Positions 12,569 through 24,736 are shown, counted from the stretch's first letter. The stretch is DNA of 64,000 bases from Theropithecus gelada (GCF_003255815.1 NC_037673.1:86030550-86094549); one strand, 5' to 3'. The notes: generated by a model from the sequence alone, not told the origin. Translations and numbers: made by a program.

Positions 12569-12877
12569 GGCTGGGTGTGGTGGCTCGCTCCTGTAATCCC
12601 AACACTTTGAAAGGCTGAGGCGGGAGGGTCACCTGAGGTCAGGAGTTTGAGACTAGCCTGGCCAACATGGTGAAACCCTGTCTACACTAAAAATACAAAA
12701 AAATTAGCTGGGCGTGGTGGTGGATCCAGCACTACAGGCGGGCCTGTAGTGCCAACTACTTGGGAGGCTGAGTCAAGAGAATCGTATGACCGCAGAGGCA
12801 GAGGTTGCAGTGAGCCGAGATTGCGCCACTGCACTCCAGCCTGGGCAACAAGAGCAAAACTCCGTCTCAAAAAAAAA
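12569..12877 (+). mobile_element. Alu (AluS-like) inserted in L1
   Basis: Starts ggctgggtgtggtggctc and ends in a short A run after actccgtctc. A short direct repeat, aaaagttgtg, flanks it (about 12560-12569 and after the A tail). The middle linker contains an odd mirrored phrase, actacaggcgggcctgtagt, at 12731-12750, a short local palindrome not present in normal Alu. Confidence 0.92.
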
Positions 12878-14455
12878 GTTGTGCAGCCATCGCCACTGTC
12901 TATTCCAGAACATTTTCATCACCTCCAAAAGAAGCTCTGTACCCATTAGCGTTTGCTCTCTATCTCACCTTTCTCCACCACCTTCCAATTCCTGGAAACC
13001 AGTAATCTATTTTCTATCTCTATAGGTGTGCCTATTCTGGGCATTTCGTATAAATGGAATCATACAATATGTGGCCTTTTGTGTCTACTTTCACTTAGCA
13101 TGATGTTTTAAGGATTCATCCATGTTATACCATGTAGCAATACTTCAATCTTTTTGTAATTGCCAAATAGTATTCCAGAGTATGGATATGCCACCTTTCA
13201 TTTATGCATTTATAAATAGATGGGTGTTTGCATTGGTTTTACTTTTTGATTATTATAAATAATGCTGCTTTAAGCATTTGCATACAAGTTTTTTGTGCAG
13301 ACATAAGTTTTTTGTTCTTGTGGTTGCACATCTAGGAGTGGAATTGCTCGGTCATATTGTCACCCTGTGCCTCATTTTTTGAAGAATTTCCAACTGTTTT
13401 CTAAAGTGTGTTTACCATTTTATATGCCCACCAGCAAGTATGAGAGTTTCAATTTCTCTCTTTTTTATGTTAACCATCCCATTAGGTGTGAAGTGATGTC
13501 TCATTCGGGTTTTGATTTGTATTTCCTTAAAGACTAATGATGTTGAGAACCTTTTCACATGCTTGTTGGTCATTTGTGTATCATTTTTGGAGAAATTTCT
13601 ATTCAGGCTTTTTGCCCATTTTTAAAATAGTTTAAAAAATTTTTTTTTTTTTTATTGAGTTATAAGAGTTCTTCCCATACTCTAAATACTAATCCCTTAT
13701 CAGATATATCATTTGCAATTGTTTTTCATTGTGTGGGTTGTCTTTTTACTTTCTTGATGGTGTCATATGAAGCAAAATATCTTAATTTTGTTGAATTAAT
13801 TTATTTAACTTTTCTTTGGTTGCTTATACTTTTGGTGTCACAGCTAAGCAACTGTTGCCTGATACGAGGTCACAGAGATTTATACCCGTGTTTTCATCTA
13901 AGACTTTTATAGTTTAAGCTTTTACATTTAGGTTTTTATTCCATTTTGTGTTAATTTTTAATATGATATAAGTTTCCTTCATTTGCGCATAGATATCCAA
14001 TTATCCAGGTTCCATTGGCTGAATAAATCATTCTTTCCTCATTAAATTGGCTTGGCTCCACTGTCAAAAATTAATTGACTATAAATGTATGATTTTGTTT
14101 CTGGACTCAACTCTATTTCATTGATCTAGTTGTCTTTCTGCCAGTACCTCACAGTCTTGATTATTTTACATCTTTTGTTAAATTTCTTCCTAAGCATTTT
14201 ATTTATTAATAATATTGTGAATGCAATTATTTTCTTAATTTTATTTTTGAATTCTTCATTACTAATGTGTAGAAATAACAATTGATTCTTGTATATTGAT
14301 TTTGTATCCTGTAATCTTGCTGAACTCTTTTATTTTTTTATGTGTGGAGTTTTTAGGATATTCTATATCCAATATCATGTCATCTGTAGATAGAGACAGT
14401 TGAATTTATCTTTCCCAAGGATACGTTTTATTTTTTTTTTTTTCTTGCTTAGTTG

Positions 14456-14493
14456 TCCTGCCTAGAACTTCCAGTCCTGCCTAGAACTTCCAG
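14456..14493. repeat. 19-bp perfect tandem duplication
   Basis: The unit tcctgcctagaacttccag occurs at 14456-14474 and again at 14475-14493 with no mismatch, inside antisense L1 ORF2 sequence where one copy is expected. It is probably a replication-slippage event. Confidence 0.97.
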
Positions 14494-15386
14494 TAAAGTG
14501 CTGAATAGAAATGGTGAGAGCTGATATCCTTGTCTTGTCCTGTGATCTTAGAGAGAAAACTTTTGGTCTTTTAGCATTCAGTATGATGTGGATACCCATT
14601 ATAGACACCCTTTGTCAGGTTGGAGAATTACTCCTTTATTCCTACTTTGTATAATAAAAAGATGTTGAATTTTTTCAAGTGCTTTTTTTTGTGTCTTTTG
14701 AGATCATCATGTGATTCCCTCTGCTTTTTTTCTATTAATTTGGTACATTGCATTAATTTGTTCTGGATGGTGAACAAGTGTTGCATTCCTGGATAGATCT
14801 AATTTGGTTATATAGTGTATATTTTGTTTTATATGTTACTGGATTTGGTTTGCTAGTATTTTGTTAAGAGTTTTTGTGTCAATATTCATAAGGAATATTT
14901 GTCTTAGTTTTTTTAGTTCTTTTTTGCAATAATGTCTTTGTCTGGTGTTAGTATCAGGGTAATACTGGCCTCATAAAATAGTTTGGGAAGTCTTGTTCTT
15001 TACATATATATTTTTAAGTTTGTGAAGGGTTGATGTTAATTATTCCTTAAACATTTGGTAGAATTACGAGTGAAACCATCTGGTCCTGGACTTTCTTCAT
15101 GGTAAGTTTTGCAATTACTAGTTCAATCTGTTTAATTGTTGTGGGCATATTCAGATTTTTAATTTCTTTTCGAGTCAATTTTGGATGTTTGTATCTTCCT
15201 AGGGATTTGTTTACTTTTAGGTTATCCAGTTTGTTGGCATATAATTGTTCATGGTTATGCTTTGTATACTTAGTTTTATTTCTGTAAAGTTGGTAGCAAT
15301 GACCCCTTTTGAATTTGTCATTATAGTAATGCAAATATTCTTCCTTTTTTTCTTAGTCTAGCCAAAGTTTTGTCAGTTGTTATCTC

Positions 15387-15684
15387 TTTTTTTTTTTTTT
15401 TTTTTTGACAGAATCTTCCTCTGTTGCCCAGGCGGGAGTGCAGTGGTGCGATCTTGTTTCACTACAGCCTCTGCCTTCTGGGTTCAAGCAATTCTCCTGC
15501 CTCAGCCTCCTGAGTAGCTGGGATTACAGGCGCCTGCCACCACGCCCAGCTAATTTTTGTATTTTTAGTGGAGACAGAGTTCCACCGTGTTGGCCACCTG
15601 GTCTCAAGCTCCTGATCTCAAGTGATCCACCCACCTTGGCCTCCCAAAGTATTGGGAGTACAGACGTGAACCACAATGCCCAGT
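15387..15684 (-). mobile_element. Alu inserted in L1 ORF2
   Basis: T20 run followed by gacagaatcttcctctgttgcccagg, both monomers in antisense, ending ccacaatgcccagt. Moderately diverged (AluS or AluJ-like). The 107-codon frame at 15405-15728 is Alu sequence. Confidence 0.93.
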
Positions 15685-16571
15685 CACTTTTGTTACCTTT
15701 TCAAAGAACCAACTTTCACTTTTGTTGATTTTCTCTATTGTATTTCTATTCTATATTTTATTTATTCTCACTCAAATATTTTTTCTTTGTTTCCTTCTGC
15801 TTGATTTGGGTTTAGTTTGCCTGTTTTTCTTCTACTTTCTTAAGGTGGCAGTTTAGGTTCTTTATTTGAGATCTTTCTTTTTTTAAATATATACATTTAT
15901 GCCTGTAAATTCTCTTCCAAGCATTGCTTTAGGTACATCCCATACGTTTTGTTGTGTTCTGATTTTATTTTCATTAATCTCAAATTATTTTCTAATTGAC
16001 ATTGTGCTTTCTTTTTTGATCCTTTGGTCATTTAGTAGTGTGCTGTTTAATTTCAACATGTCTGTACATTTTGCAGATTTTTTCTGTTATTAATTTCTAA
16101 TCTCATTCTCTTATTGTTGGAGAATATACTTTGTATGATTAAAGTCCTTTAAATTTATTGAGACTTGGTTTAGGGCCTTACATATTATCTGTTCTGGAGA
16201 CTGCTTCATGTGTACTTGATAAGATGTGTGTCTGTTGTTGTGGGGTGAAGTGTTCTATAGATGTGTATTGAGTCTAGTTAGTTTATAGTATGTTTTAACT
16301 CTTCTCTTCTCTTGTTCATCTTTTATTTAGTTGTTATATTCAGTATTGAACGTGGAGTACTAAAGTCACTAACTATAATTGTTAAATTGTCTGTTATTCC
16401 CCTCAGTTTGGTCATTTTTTAATTCATGTGTTTTGGGATTGGATTTTTATGTACCTGTAGATTTATGATTGTTACATCTTTCTGATAAATTGAGCCCTTT
16501 ATCTTTATAAAATATCCTTCTTTGTCTCTAGCAACATTTTCTGTCCTAATGTCTATTTTGTCCAATATTAG

Positions 16572-16957
16572 TGTCTTAGTCCATTTTCTGAATACCAGAG
16601 ATTGAGTAATATATAAGCAATAGAGGCTTATTTAACTCACAGTTTTGGAGGCCTGAAAGTCCAAGAACTTGGCTCTGGTATCTGGCAAGGGCTTTTGTGC
16701 TGTGTTATTCCAGGATGGAAAGTTACAGGGCAAACAAGCATGTGAAACAGAGAGGGGAAATTAGACCAAACTTATCCTTTTATCAGGAGGCCACTCCTGT
16801 GATGACTAACCCACCCCCCTAATAGCAGCATTATTCCATTCATGACGGCAAAGCCTTCATAATGTAATCACCTCTTAAAGGTCCTACCTCACAACACTGT
16901 TAGTTACAATGGCAATTAAATTTCAATATGAGTTTTGAACAGGTCATTCACACCATA
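16572..16957 (-). mobile_element. ERVL-MaLR LTR (MST-type), antisense, inserted in L1
   Basis: Starts tgtcttagtccattttctg and contains aggcttatttaactcacag and, at the far end, atttcaatatgagttttg, which is the order expected for a reverse-complemented MaLR LTR. L1 sequence (tccaatatta before, tatagtcacttcagctttc after) resumes on either side, so it is an insertion. Diverged; the exact right boundary is uncertain. Confidence 0.75.
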
Positions 16958-17040
16958 GTAATGAATATAGTCACTTCAGCTTTCTTTTGGTTTCTGTTTG
17001 ATTGATATATATATATGATTATATATATATGATTATTATT

Positions 17041-17340
17041 TTGTTTTATTTTATTTTGAGACAGTTTTTATCTGTGGCCCAGGCTGAAGTGCAGTGGCAC
17101 AATCTTGGCTCACTGCAAGCCCTGCCTCCAGGGTTCACGCCATTTTCCTGCCTCAGCCTCCCAGGTAGCTGGGACTACCGGCGCCTGTCACCACGCCCGG
17201 CTAATTTTTTGTATTTTTGGTAGAGACGGGGTTTCACCATGTTAGCCAGGATGGTCTCGATCTCCTGACCTTGTGATCTACGCGCCTCAGCCTCCTAAAG
17301 TGCTGGGATTGATTACAGGCGTGAGCCACTGTGCCCGGCC
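17041..17340 (-). mobile_element. Alu (AluY-like), antisense, inserted in L1
   Basis: Begins ttttattttgagacag and ends gtgagccactgtgcccggcc. Contains tggtctcgatctcctgacc, common to AluY-group members. It is bracketed by TA-rich tracts (17006-17035 and 17341-17351) that may be the remains of the target duplication. Confidence 0.92.
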
Positions 17341-19100
17341 TATATATATATTCATTCTTAGTTTCAACGTATTTGTGGCTTTGAGTTTAAAGTGCATCAC
17401 TTATAAAGAGCATATAGCTGGGTCATTTTTTCCAATTCATTCTGATGACTTCTGCCTTTTAATTGGAGTATTTAATGCAGTAATATTTAATGTAATTACT
17501 GATAACATAGGATTGATGTCTGCCATTTTGCTATTTGTTTTTTGCATCTATGTCCCTTTTCATCCTCTGTTCCTCTTTTACTGCCTTCTTTTATTTTACA
17601 TAGATATTTTCTAAGGTATCAGTTTAATTTTGTGGTTGTTTTTTTTTATTATATTCTTTTCATTAATTTTATTATTGGTTACCCTGGGGATTACATTTAC
17701 TATCCTAACCTATAGTAATGTAGCTCAGATTAATAACAACTTAATTTCAATAGCATGCAATAATTTTGCTCCTATATAGTTCCATTTCTGCCCCTGCTTT
17801 TTGTTATTGTTGTACAAATTACATTTTTATACAGTATATACTCTTTAGCACAGATCTATTATTATTGCTCTATGTAGTCATCTTTTAAATCAGAGAGGCT
17901 AAAAGTAGTGATAACAAAAGTACATTTATGCCATCTTTTATATTTATCTGTCATGTGACCTTTTCTGGCATTTTACATTTTTTTCTGTGGATTCAAATTA
18001 CTCTCTAGTGTTCTTTCATTTCACCCCGAAAGACTCCTTTTAGTATTTCTGGAAAGGAAAGTTGCTAGCCACATGGTCTCTCACTTTTTGTTTATCCAGG
18101 AATGTCTTAATTTCTTCTTAATTTTGAAATGACAATTTTGTTGTATATAGTATTCTTAGTTTATTGTCTTTCAGCACTTTGAATACATCGCTGCCTTCTA
18201 GCCTCCTAGGCTAGAGGAGAAATCAGGTATTAATCAGAATATCACTTTTATGTGATAATTTTCTTCTTCTTTCCTTTATGATTCTCTCTTTGTCTTTTGC
18301 TTTGGCAGTTTTGTTACATGTCTACATGTGGATCTCTTTGTGTTTATTTTACTTAGAGTTTACTGAGCTTCTTAGATATGTAGATTAATGTTTTTAAATC
18401 AAATTTGGGAAACCTTCAGCCATTATTTCATCAGCCATATTTCTTTAATTCCTTTCTGTTGTTAGTCTTCTTCTTCTGGGACTTCCACCAAGCCTATGTT
18501 GGTATATTTGGTGGTGTCCTACAGGACTCTGAGACTCTGTTCATTTTTGTTCCTTGTTTTGTTCCTCAGCCTGGATAATTTCAGTTATCTTCATGTTCAC
18601 TGATTTACTCTTCTGGATGCTTCAATCAGCTGTGGAGCCCCTCTAATGAATTTCTCAATGTAGTTGTTTTACTTCTCAACTCCAGATTTCTGTTTTTTTT
18701 TTTTTTTAAACAAATAGCTTTTTGATACCATTCATTTGATGAGAAATCATTTTTATACTTTTTATTGTTTATATAGACATGATTTCCCTTAGTTCTTTGA
18801 AAATACTTAAAACAGTTTGTGCAAAGTCTTTATCTAGTAAGTCTAGCGTCTGGTATGTTCTCCAGGGACAATATTTATCGATTATTTTTTTGCTGTGTAT
18901 TGCTCATATTTTCTTGTTTCTTTCCATGCTTGGTGTTTTTCTTTTTTAAGAAACTGTATGGCTTTGAAGTTCAGATTCCCCCTATTCCTAGGGTTTGTTA
19001 TTGTTACTGTTTTTATTGTTGTTTGTTTAGTGAATTTTCTGAAGTCTATTTAAAGTATGCACTCTTTGTTATGTGTGGCCATTGCCCTCTCTGCTTGGTT

Positions 19101-20375
19101 AGCTTAGTGGTCAGCTAATGATTGGACAGAGATTTTCTTAAATCCTGGGAAACAGTAAGTCTCCCAGTTTTTGCTTGGGAGCTCCGTGTGCATTTTGAAG
19201 AATACCTTTAGCATTCAGCCAGAAAATTTTCAACTTGGCCTGACCTTCACTTCCTCTTTGCACACAGCCTCAAAGCCAGCCAGAGGTGAGAATGTAGGGC
19301 TTTTACAGGTTTTTCATGAACATGTGCACAGCCTTATACTTGTGTGTCATCTTCTAGGTTCTAGGAATATGTCAGAAATTTTTAAATTTGCAATAAACTT
19401 CTCATTGCCCAGTCTTTCCTTTTAAGCTTTTAGTTAGCTTATTGTTTTTCCCAGCGGTTATCTACTACCTCTGGCAGCTGTTATGTTGCATAATTGTCTA
19501 TAAATATTTTTGACAAGTGCCTCTAAGGAAAAGCCTTTCATATACTGGGCAAACTTTGAGTCAGGGCAAATAAAGATACCGTGGTGAGCGAAGTCTTCAA
19601 GAAACCACTAGATTGATTCAAACAATGACAACTCTGAATTGGGCTTTGATGGCTTTCCTGCCCCACTCTGTTCCCTTCAGTGGCTGCCAGGATGCTGGTT
19701 TTAGCTGTGATTGCAGGCTGTTAGTTTTTAAGGTGACTTTGGAGGCTGGGAGAGTTGTGTGGGAATAGGTCAAGTTTAAATATAATAAAGTACACTGATT
19801 TCCTGGAGATTCAGCTGTTTTTCTTTAATAAATGCTCCTTGGAATCCTGCAAGCCCTTGGTTAATTTCCAAGGTTCTGCCAGCATGGATTCTGACAATTT
19901 TTGCTAGTGTTCTCATTTTTATGGAGCAGAGGATTTTAGGAGGTCCTTACCCTGACATTTGCATTGGTTTGGATTTTCAGAGCAAGAGTTAGGGTTTCTC
20001 CTACCTCTTGTTAGACACTATGGAATCTCTGTCAGTTTTTGAATTACAGACTGGTATAAAAATAGTCTTTTGAAGACTATTCTCTTGGTAATGTAGAGAA
20101 GGCTTATTGGAATGGGCAGAAGAGAGCAAATTCATAAAGCCAATAACAATGGATGTATGTTGATAAGCTCTTGTTTTGGGTAGCAGCAAAACAATGTTAA
20201 ATGAAAAATAAAGGAGGCATTTAAAGAAAGTGTCAGAAGTACGTGGTGACCTTTTGCATGACTTTTGTGTTTAAGCAGGTTTGATGTCTATAAAATAAAA
20301 TAAGATAAAAAAGTTCTTCTGAAGAATATGCCATTCATCCAGTCATCCATTCATTCACCAAATATATGTGAATGA
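19101..20375 (+). other. ADGRV1: Intron 1, no feature recognised
   Basis: Moderately AT-rich. No exon-like frame and no clear repeat. A minus-strand 62-codon frame at 20001-20189 is unremarkable. Confidence 0.45.
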
Positions 20376-20596
20376 ACTGGTACAAAAGCAGAAACCAAGA
20401 CCAATGGAACAAAATAGAAAACAGAATAGAAATAAAGCTGCATACGTAAAACTATCTGATCTTTGACAAGACCAACAAAAACAAGCAATGGGGAAAAGAC
20501 TCTCTATTCAATAAATGGTGTTGGTATATACGTGCACACACGCTCACATGCACGCATGCACACACACATGAATTAACAATGACAAATTATGCTTTG
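20376..20596 (+). repeat. Left arm of a ~220-bp inverted repeat (L1 ORF2 plus CA-rich flank)
   Basis: Reads as sense L1 ORF2 (for example gatctttgacaagaccaac, then aatggggaaaagactctcta), then passes into a CA-rich non-L1 tract (about 20528-20566) and a short unique flank ending gacaaattatgctttg. The reverse complement of the whole block, flank included, occurs at 21706-21924. Confidence 0.92.
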
Positions 20597-21207
20597 ATGG
20601 ATGTAGAGAAAATAGTGAATAATTTTCAAAGGAAAAAAAATTGAGACCATAGGATATGTGTTTTAGGACTAACCTTGGAAAAGGGAAGGATTTCCTGTAC
20701 TGTGAGAGAGGAGAAAATAAAATAATTGGGGGAAATTGGAATTAGAATGGACTGGATAGGAGCAAGGATGCATCAGAGAATGTATTCATGCCCTTCCTCA
20801 CCTACCAGGAAGCGTGGATAAAACAGACAAGTGGCATTTAAAAGGAATTTGTCCCCATTCTTCTATATATCTTGTTAAACTCAGGATCAAGTTACGGGGC
20901 AAGTGCATCACAGATGGCTTGAAGGTTTCAGTTAGATCTCTCCGTGTATAGATCTACTAATTAAGTAAGAAATTTAAGGCCACCAAATTGTGAGGAAACA
21001 CAATAAAGTAATGCTTTCCAATTCACAGTTTTCCCCTCAGCACTGAATGTAGGTTTTCCTAAGAAAGGAAGTGTGGTATTGGCCAGCATAATGATTGAGC
21101 TCTCCAGGATATTGCTGAAATCAGAAATGTGATTGAATATTATCTGATTCCCACTGAATCCATTCCCTGATGGCTTCTGTCTTTTTGGTGGAGACTTATC
21201 TAAATTA
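20597..21207 (+). other. ADGRV1: Spacer of the inverted repeat, no feature recognised
   Basis: Unique-looking sequence between the left arm and a DNA transposon fossil. No exon-like frame; the 85-codon minus-strand frame at 20961-21218 is not recognised. Confidence 0.45.
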
Positions 21208-21553
21208 CAGTCATGCATTGCTTAATGATGAGGATATCTTTTGAGAAATTTGTTGTTAGGTGATTTTGTCATCATGCAAACAGCATAGAGTGTGCTTACA
21301 CAAACCTAGATGGTATAACCAACCACACAGCTAGGCTATATGTATATCCTGTGGATCCTAGGCTAAAAACCTGTACAGCATGTTACTGTATTGAATATTG
21401 TAGGTAATTGTAAAACCAAGGTAAGAATCTGTGTATCTACACATAACTAAACCTAGAAAAGGTATAGTAAAAATACAATATTATAATCTCATGGACCACC
21501 ATTATATACCTGGTCCATCACTGACTGAAACATCATTATGCAGTCTATGACTG
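21208..21553. mobile_element. Non-autonomous Tc1/mariner-type (Tigger-like) DNA transposon
   Basis: 346 bp with terminal inverted repeats: the left end cagtcatgcattgcttaatg pairs with the reverse complement of the right end (cagtcatagactgcataatg). It is flanked by TA dinucleotides (21206-21207 and 21554-21555), the target duplication of this superfamily. The interior (acacaaacctagatggtata, ctgtacagcatgttactgta) is familiar from common primate copies. There is no transposase frame. The exact family name is not assigned. Confidence 0.85.
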
Positions 21554-21705
21554 TATGTTAGATGAACTGCCAAAATGAGAAATAAATTATTATTTTCTTC
21601 TGAGACAAATTATTAAAGTTTTAAAATGTTATTTTTTAATGAGGGAAATTTAATAAATCACTTGATTGAGAACTGGGCATTAAGTAAAAATTAAGTCCCA
21701 GTTAC

Positions 21706-21924
21706 CAAAGCATAATTTGTCAGATATTGTTAATTCATGTGTGTGTGTGCATGTGAGCATGTGTGCACATTTATACCAACACTATTTATTGAGTAGAGAG
21801 TCTTTTCCCCATTGCTTGTTTTTGTTGGTCTTGTCAAAGATCAGATGGTTGTAGGTATGCAGCTTTATTTCTATTCTGTTTTCTGTTTTGTTCTATTGGT
21901 CTTTGTTTCTGCTTTTGTACCAGT
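21706..21924 (-). repeat. Right arm of the ~220-bp inverted repeat
   Basis: Reverse complement of 20376-20596 with an estimated identity above 90% in the L1 part. It contains caaagcataatttgtc, a TG-rich tract, then antisense L1 ORF2 (gttggtcttgtcaaagatca) that runs on without a break into the larger L1 to the right. The left arm has no such continuation, so this arm is probably the original. Confidence 0.92.
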
Positions 21925-23128
21925 AACAAGCTGTTTTGGTTACTATGGCTTTATAGTATAGTTTGACATCAGGTAGTGTGGCGCCTCCAGCATTGCTCTT
22001 TATACTTTGGCTATTCAGGCTCTTTTTTGGTTCCATGTTAATTTCAGAACAGTTTTTTTTTTTTTTTTTTTTTAATTCTGTGAAGAATGATATTGGTAGT
22101 TTGATAGGAATTGCATTGAATCTGTAAATTGCTTTGGTCAGTATGGACATTTTTATGATATTGTTTCTTTCAATCCATGAGCATGGAATATTTTTTCATT
22201 TGTGTCATCTGATTTCTTTCAGTAATGTTTTGTAGTTCCCCTTATAGAGATCTTTCACCTCCTTGGTTAGCTGTATTCTTAGGTATTTCATTTTCTTTGT
22301 GGATATTGTAGGTGGGATTCTGTTCTTGATTTAACTTTCAGCCTGAATTTTGTGTATAGAAATGCTACTGATTTTTGTACATTGATTTTGTATCCTGAAA
22401 GTTTACTAAAATTATCAATTCTAGGAGCCTTTTCATGGAGTCTTTAGGATTTTCTAGATACAGAATCATATCACGTTGATGCCAGCTTCATAGAATGAGT
22501 TAAGGAGAAGTCTATTCTCCTAGATTTTTGGTAATAGTTTCAGTGGGATTGGTATCAGTTCCTTTTATGTCTGTTAGAGTTCAGCTGTGAATCCATCTGG
22601 TCCAGGGTATGTTTTGGTTGGTAGGTTCCTTATCACTAATTTAATTTCAGAAGTTGATATTGATCTGTTCAGGGTTTCAAGCTCCTCCTGATTCGATCTT
22701 GGGAGATTTTGTGCTTGCAGATATGTATCCTTTTCCTCTAAGGTTTTCTAATTTGAGTGCGTACAGTTGTTTATAGTAGGCTCTGAGGATTTTTTATATT
22801 TCTCTGGCATGAATTGTAATATAACTTTTGTCATTTCAGATTGTGCTTATTTGGATCTACTCTTTCTGTTTCTTTGTTAATCTAGCCAGGGGTTTATCAA
22901 TTTTATTTATTTTTTTTTAAAGATCCAATTTTTGGTTTCATTAATCTTTTGTATGAATTTTGCATCTCAATTTTGTTAAGTTCTTTAATTTTTAGTTATT
23001 TCTTTTTTATGGGTAGCTTTGGGATTGGTTTGTTCTTTTTCTCCTAGTTTTCTTAGGTACAAAGTTATATTGTTGATTTGAGACCTTTCTAACTTTTTTT
23101 TTTTTTACTTTTAAAAAAGACATTTTGC

Positions 23129-23172
23129 TATGTTATGTTATGTTATGTTATGTTATGTTATGTTATGTTATT
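23129..23172. repeat. (TTATG)n pentanucleotide microsatellite
   Basis: About eight to nine perfect tgtta units immediately before the truncated Alu. It probably grew from the Alu A-rich tail, since the Alu is in antisense orientation. Confidence 0.97.
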
Positions 23173-23173
23173 C

Positions 23174-23372
23174 TTTGAGACAGAGTCTCACTCTGTCGCC
23201 CATGCTGGAGTGCAGTGGCATGATCACAGCTCACTGATTCTCCACCTCCTGGGTTCAAGCAATTCTCATGACTCAGCCTCCTGAGTAGCTGGGATTACAG
23301 GTGTGTGCACCATGCCCAGCTAATTTTTGTATTTTTAGTAGAGATAGAGTTTCACCATGTTGGCCAGGCTGG
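23174..23372 (-). mobile_element. 5'-truncated Alu, antisense
   Basis: Starts tttgagacagagtctcactc and stops abruptly at ttggccaggctgg, so about the first 90 bases of the Alu (on its own strand) are missing. Confidence 0.9.
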
Positions 23373-23559
23373 TAAAAAGGGACATTTGAATACGAAGGAA
23401 GTAGTCAAAGAATTCTGATCTCAGATTGCAGGCTGGCCCTTTTCAAACAGAGGCAGCTGGCCATTTACCTTGCCTTCATTTTCCAGGGGTTTTTCCTCCC
23501 ATTAATGCACAGTGAAAGTTTCATCCTAGACTAATCCTGTCTGCACGATGGCTTTAGGG

Positions 23560-23945
23560 ACCTGCCTTGCCCCAGGGTTTTGTCTGTGGATGTCCTTTCT
23601 GTTTGTTAGTTTTCCTTCTAACAGTCAGGTCCCTCATCTGCAGGTCAGTTGGAGTTTGCTGGAGGTCCACTCCAGATCCTGTTTGCCTGGGCATCACCAG
23701 TGAAGGCTGTAGAACAGCAAATATTGCAGAATAGAAAATATTGCTGCCTGATCCCTCTTCTAGAAGCTTCGTCCCAGAGGGGCACTCACCTGTATGAGGT
23801 GTCTGTCGGCCTCTACTGGGAGGTGTCTTCCAGTTAGGCCACACAGGTGTCTGGGACCCACTTAAGGAGGCAGTTTGTCTATTCTCAGAGCTCAAATGCC
23901 ATGCTGGGAGAACCACTGCTCTCTTCAGAGCTGTCAGACAGGGCT
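23560..23945 (-). mobile_element. Fragment of an L1PA/L1PB 5' UTR, antisense
   Basis: Phrases such as gtcagttggagtttgctgga, gaagcttcgtcccagagggg and tgtatgaggtgtctgtcgg are the reverse complement of the primate L1 5' UTR. The fragment is internal: neither the L1 5' end nor ORF1 is attached. It covers the part of the 5' UTR in which the L1 antisense promoter has been mapped; on this orientation that promoter would point along the + strand, as ADGRV1 does. The 120-codon minus frame at 23554-23916 is a chance frame in this fragment. Confidence 0.85.
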
Positions 23946-24736
23946 CTAACTTCTTGATAAAGGTGTTTTAAGGCTATTAACTTTCTTCTTAACACTGCTT
24001 TGGCTATATTCCAGAGATTTTGGTAAGTTATGTCTCTATTTTCATTAGTTTCAAATAATTTTTACATTTCTACTTTAACTTCAGTGTTCACCCAGGAGTT
24101 ATTCAGGAGTAATTTGTTTAATTTCCATGTATTGTGTTATTTGGAGAGATTTTCTTGGTATTGCTTTTCATTTTTATTGCACTGTGATCCAAGAGTGTAC
24201 TTGGTATATGATTTCAGTTGTTTTTTATTTATTGAGGCTTGCTTTATGGCCAAGCATGTATTTTTGTTTGTTTGTTTGTTTTTGGAATATGTTCTGTGTG
24301 CAGATGAGAAGAATGTACATTCTGTGGTTGTTAGGTGGAGTGTTCTGTAGACATATATTAGGTCTGATTGCTCAAGTGTTAAGCTTAATTCCAGAGTTTC
24401 TTTGTTAGTTTTTTGCCTCAATGATCTGTCTAACACTGTCAGTGGAATGTTGAAATCTCCAAAATCTCCCACTATTTTTGTATGGTTTTCTAAAGTCTTT
24501 TCTTAGGCCAAGAAGAAGTTGTTTATAAATCTGGGTGCTCCAGAGTTGGGTGTGTATTTATTTAGGATAGCTAAAGCTTCTTGTAGGATTGTACCTTTTA
24601 TCATTATGTAATGCCTTTCATTGTCCTTCTTAACTTTTATTGGTTTAAAGTCTGTTTTATTTGAGATAAGAATAGTGACTCCTGCTCTTTTTAATTTTCT
24701 GTTATTGGTAAATCTTCCTCCACTCTTTCACTTTGA

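Larger units (their letters stand above)
12480..19100 (-). mobile_element. Old near-full-length L1 (L1M type), antisense, with nested insertions
   Basis: The sequence reads as a reverse-complemented L1. 12480-13650 matches the L1M 3' UTR (for example tccagaacattttcatcacc and tggaatcatacaatatgtgg), 13650-15360 the 3' part of ORF2, and 15700-18900 further ORF2 upstream sequence (for example catctggtcctggactttc near 15080). All frames are broken, so it is inactive. It is interrupted by an Alu (12569-12877), an Alu (15387-15684), a MaLR LTR (about 16572-16957) and an Alu (17041-17340), which dates the L1 as the oldest. Small local changes include a 19-bp tandem duplication at 14456-14493. The 5' boundary near 19100 is approximate. 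Confidence 0.8.

Noticed and set aside
15405..15728. 107-codon + frame and similar frames at 2642-2934, 42357-42725, 57177-57476 and 61410-61646
   Set aside because: All are Alu sequence read in the familiar SVAQAGVQW/LALLPRLECSG frames.
23554..23916. 120-codon minus-strand frame
   Set aside because: Lies in an L1 5' UTR fragment, which is non-coding in intact L1.
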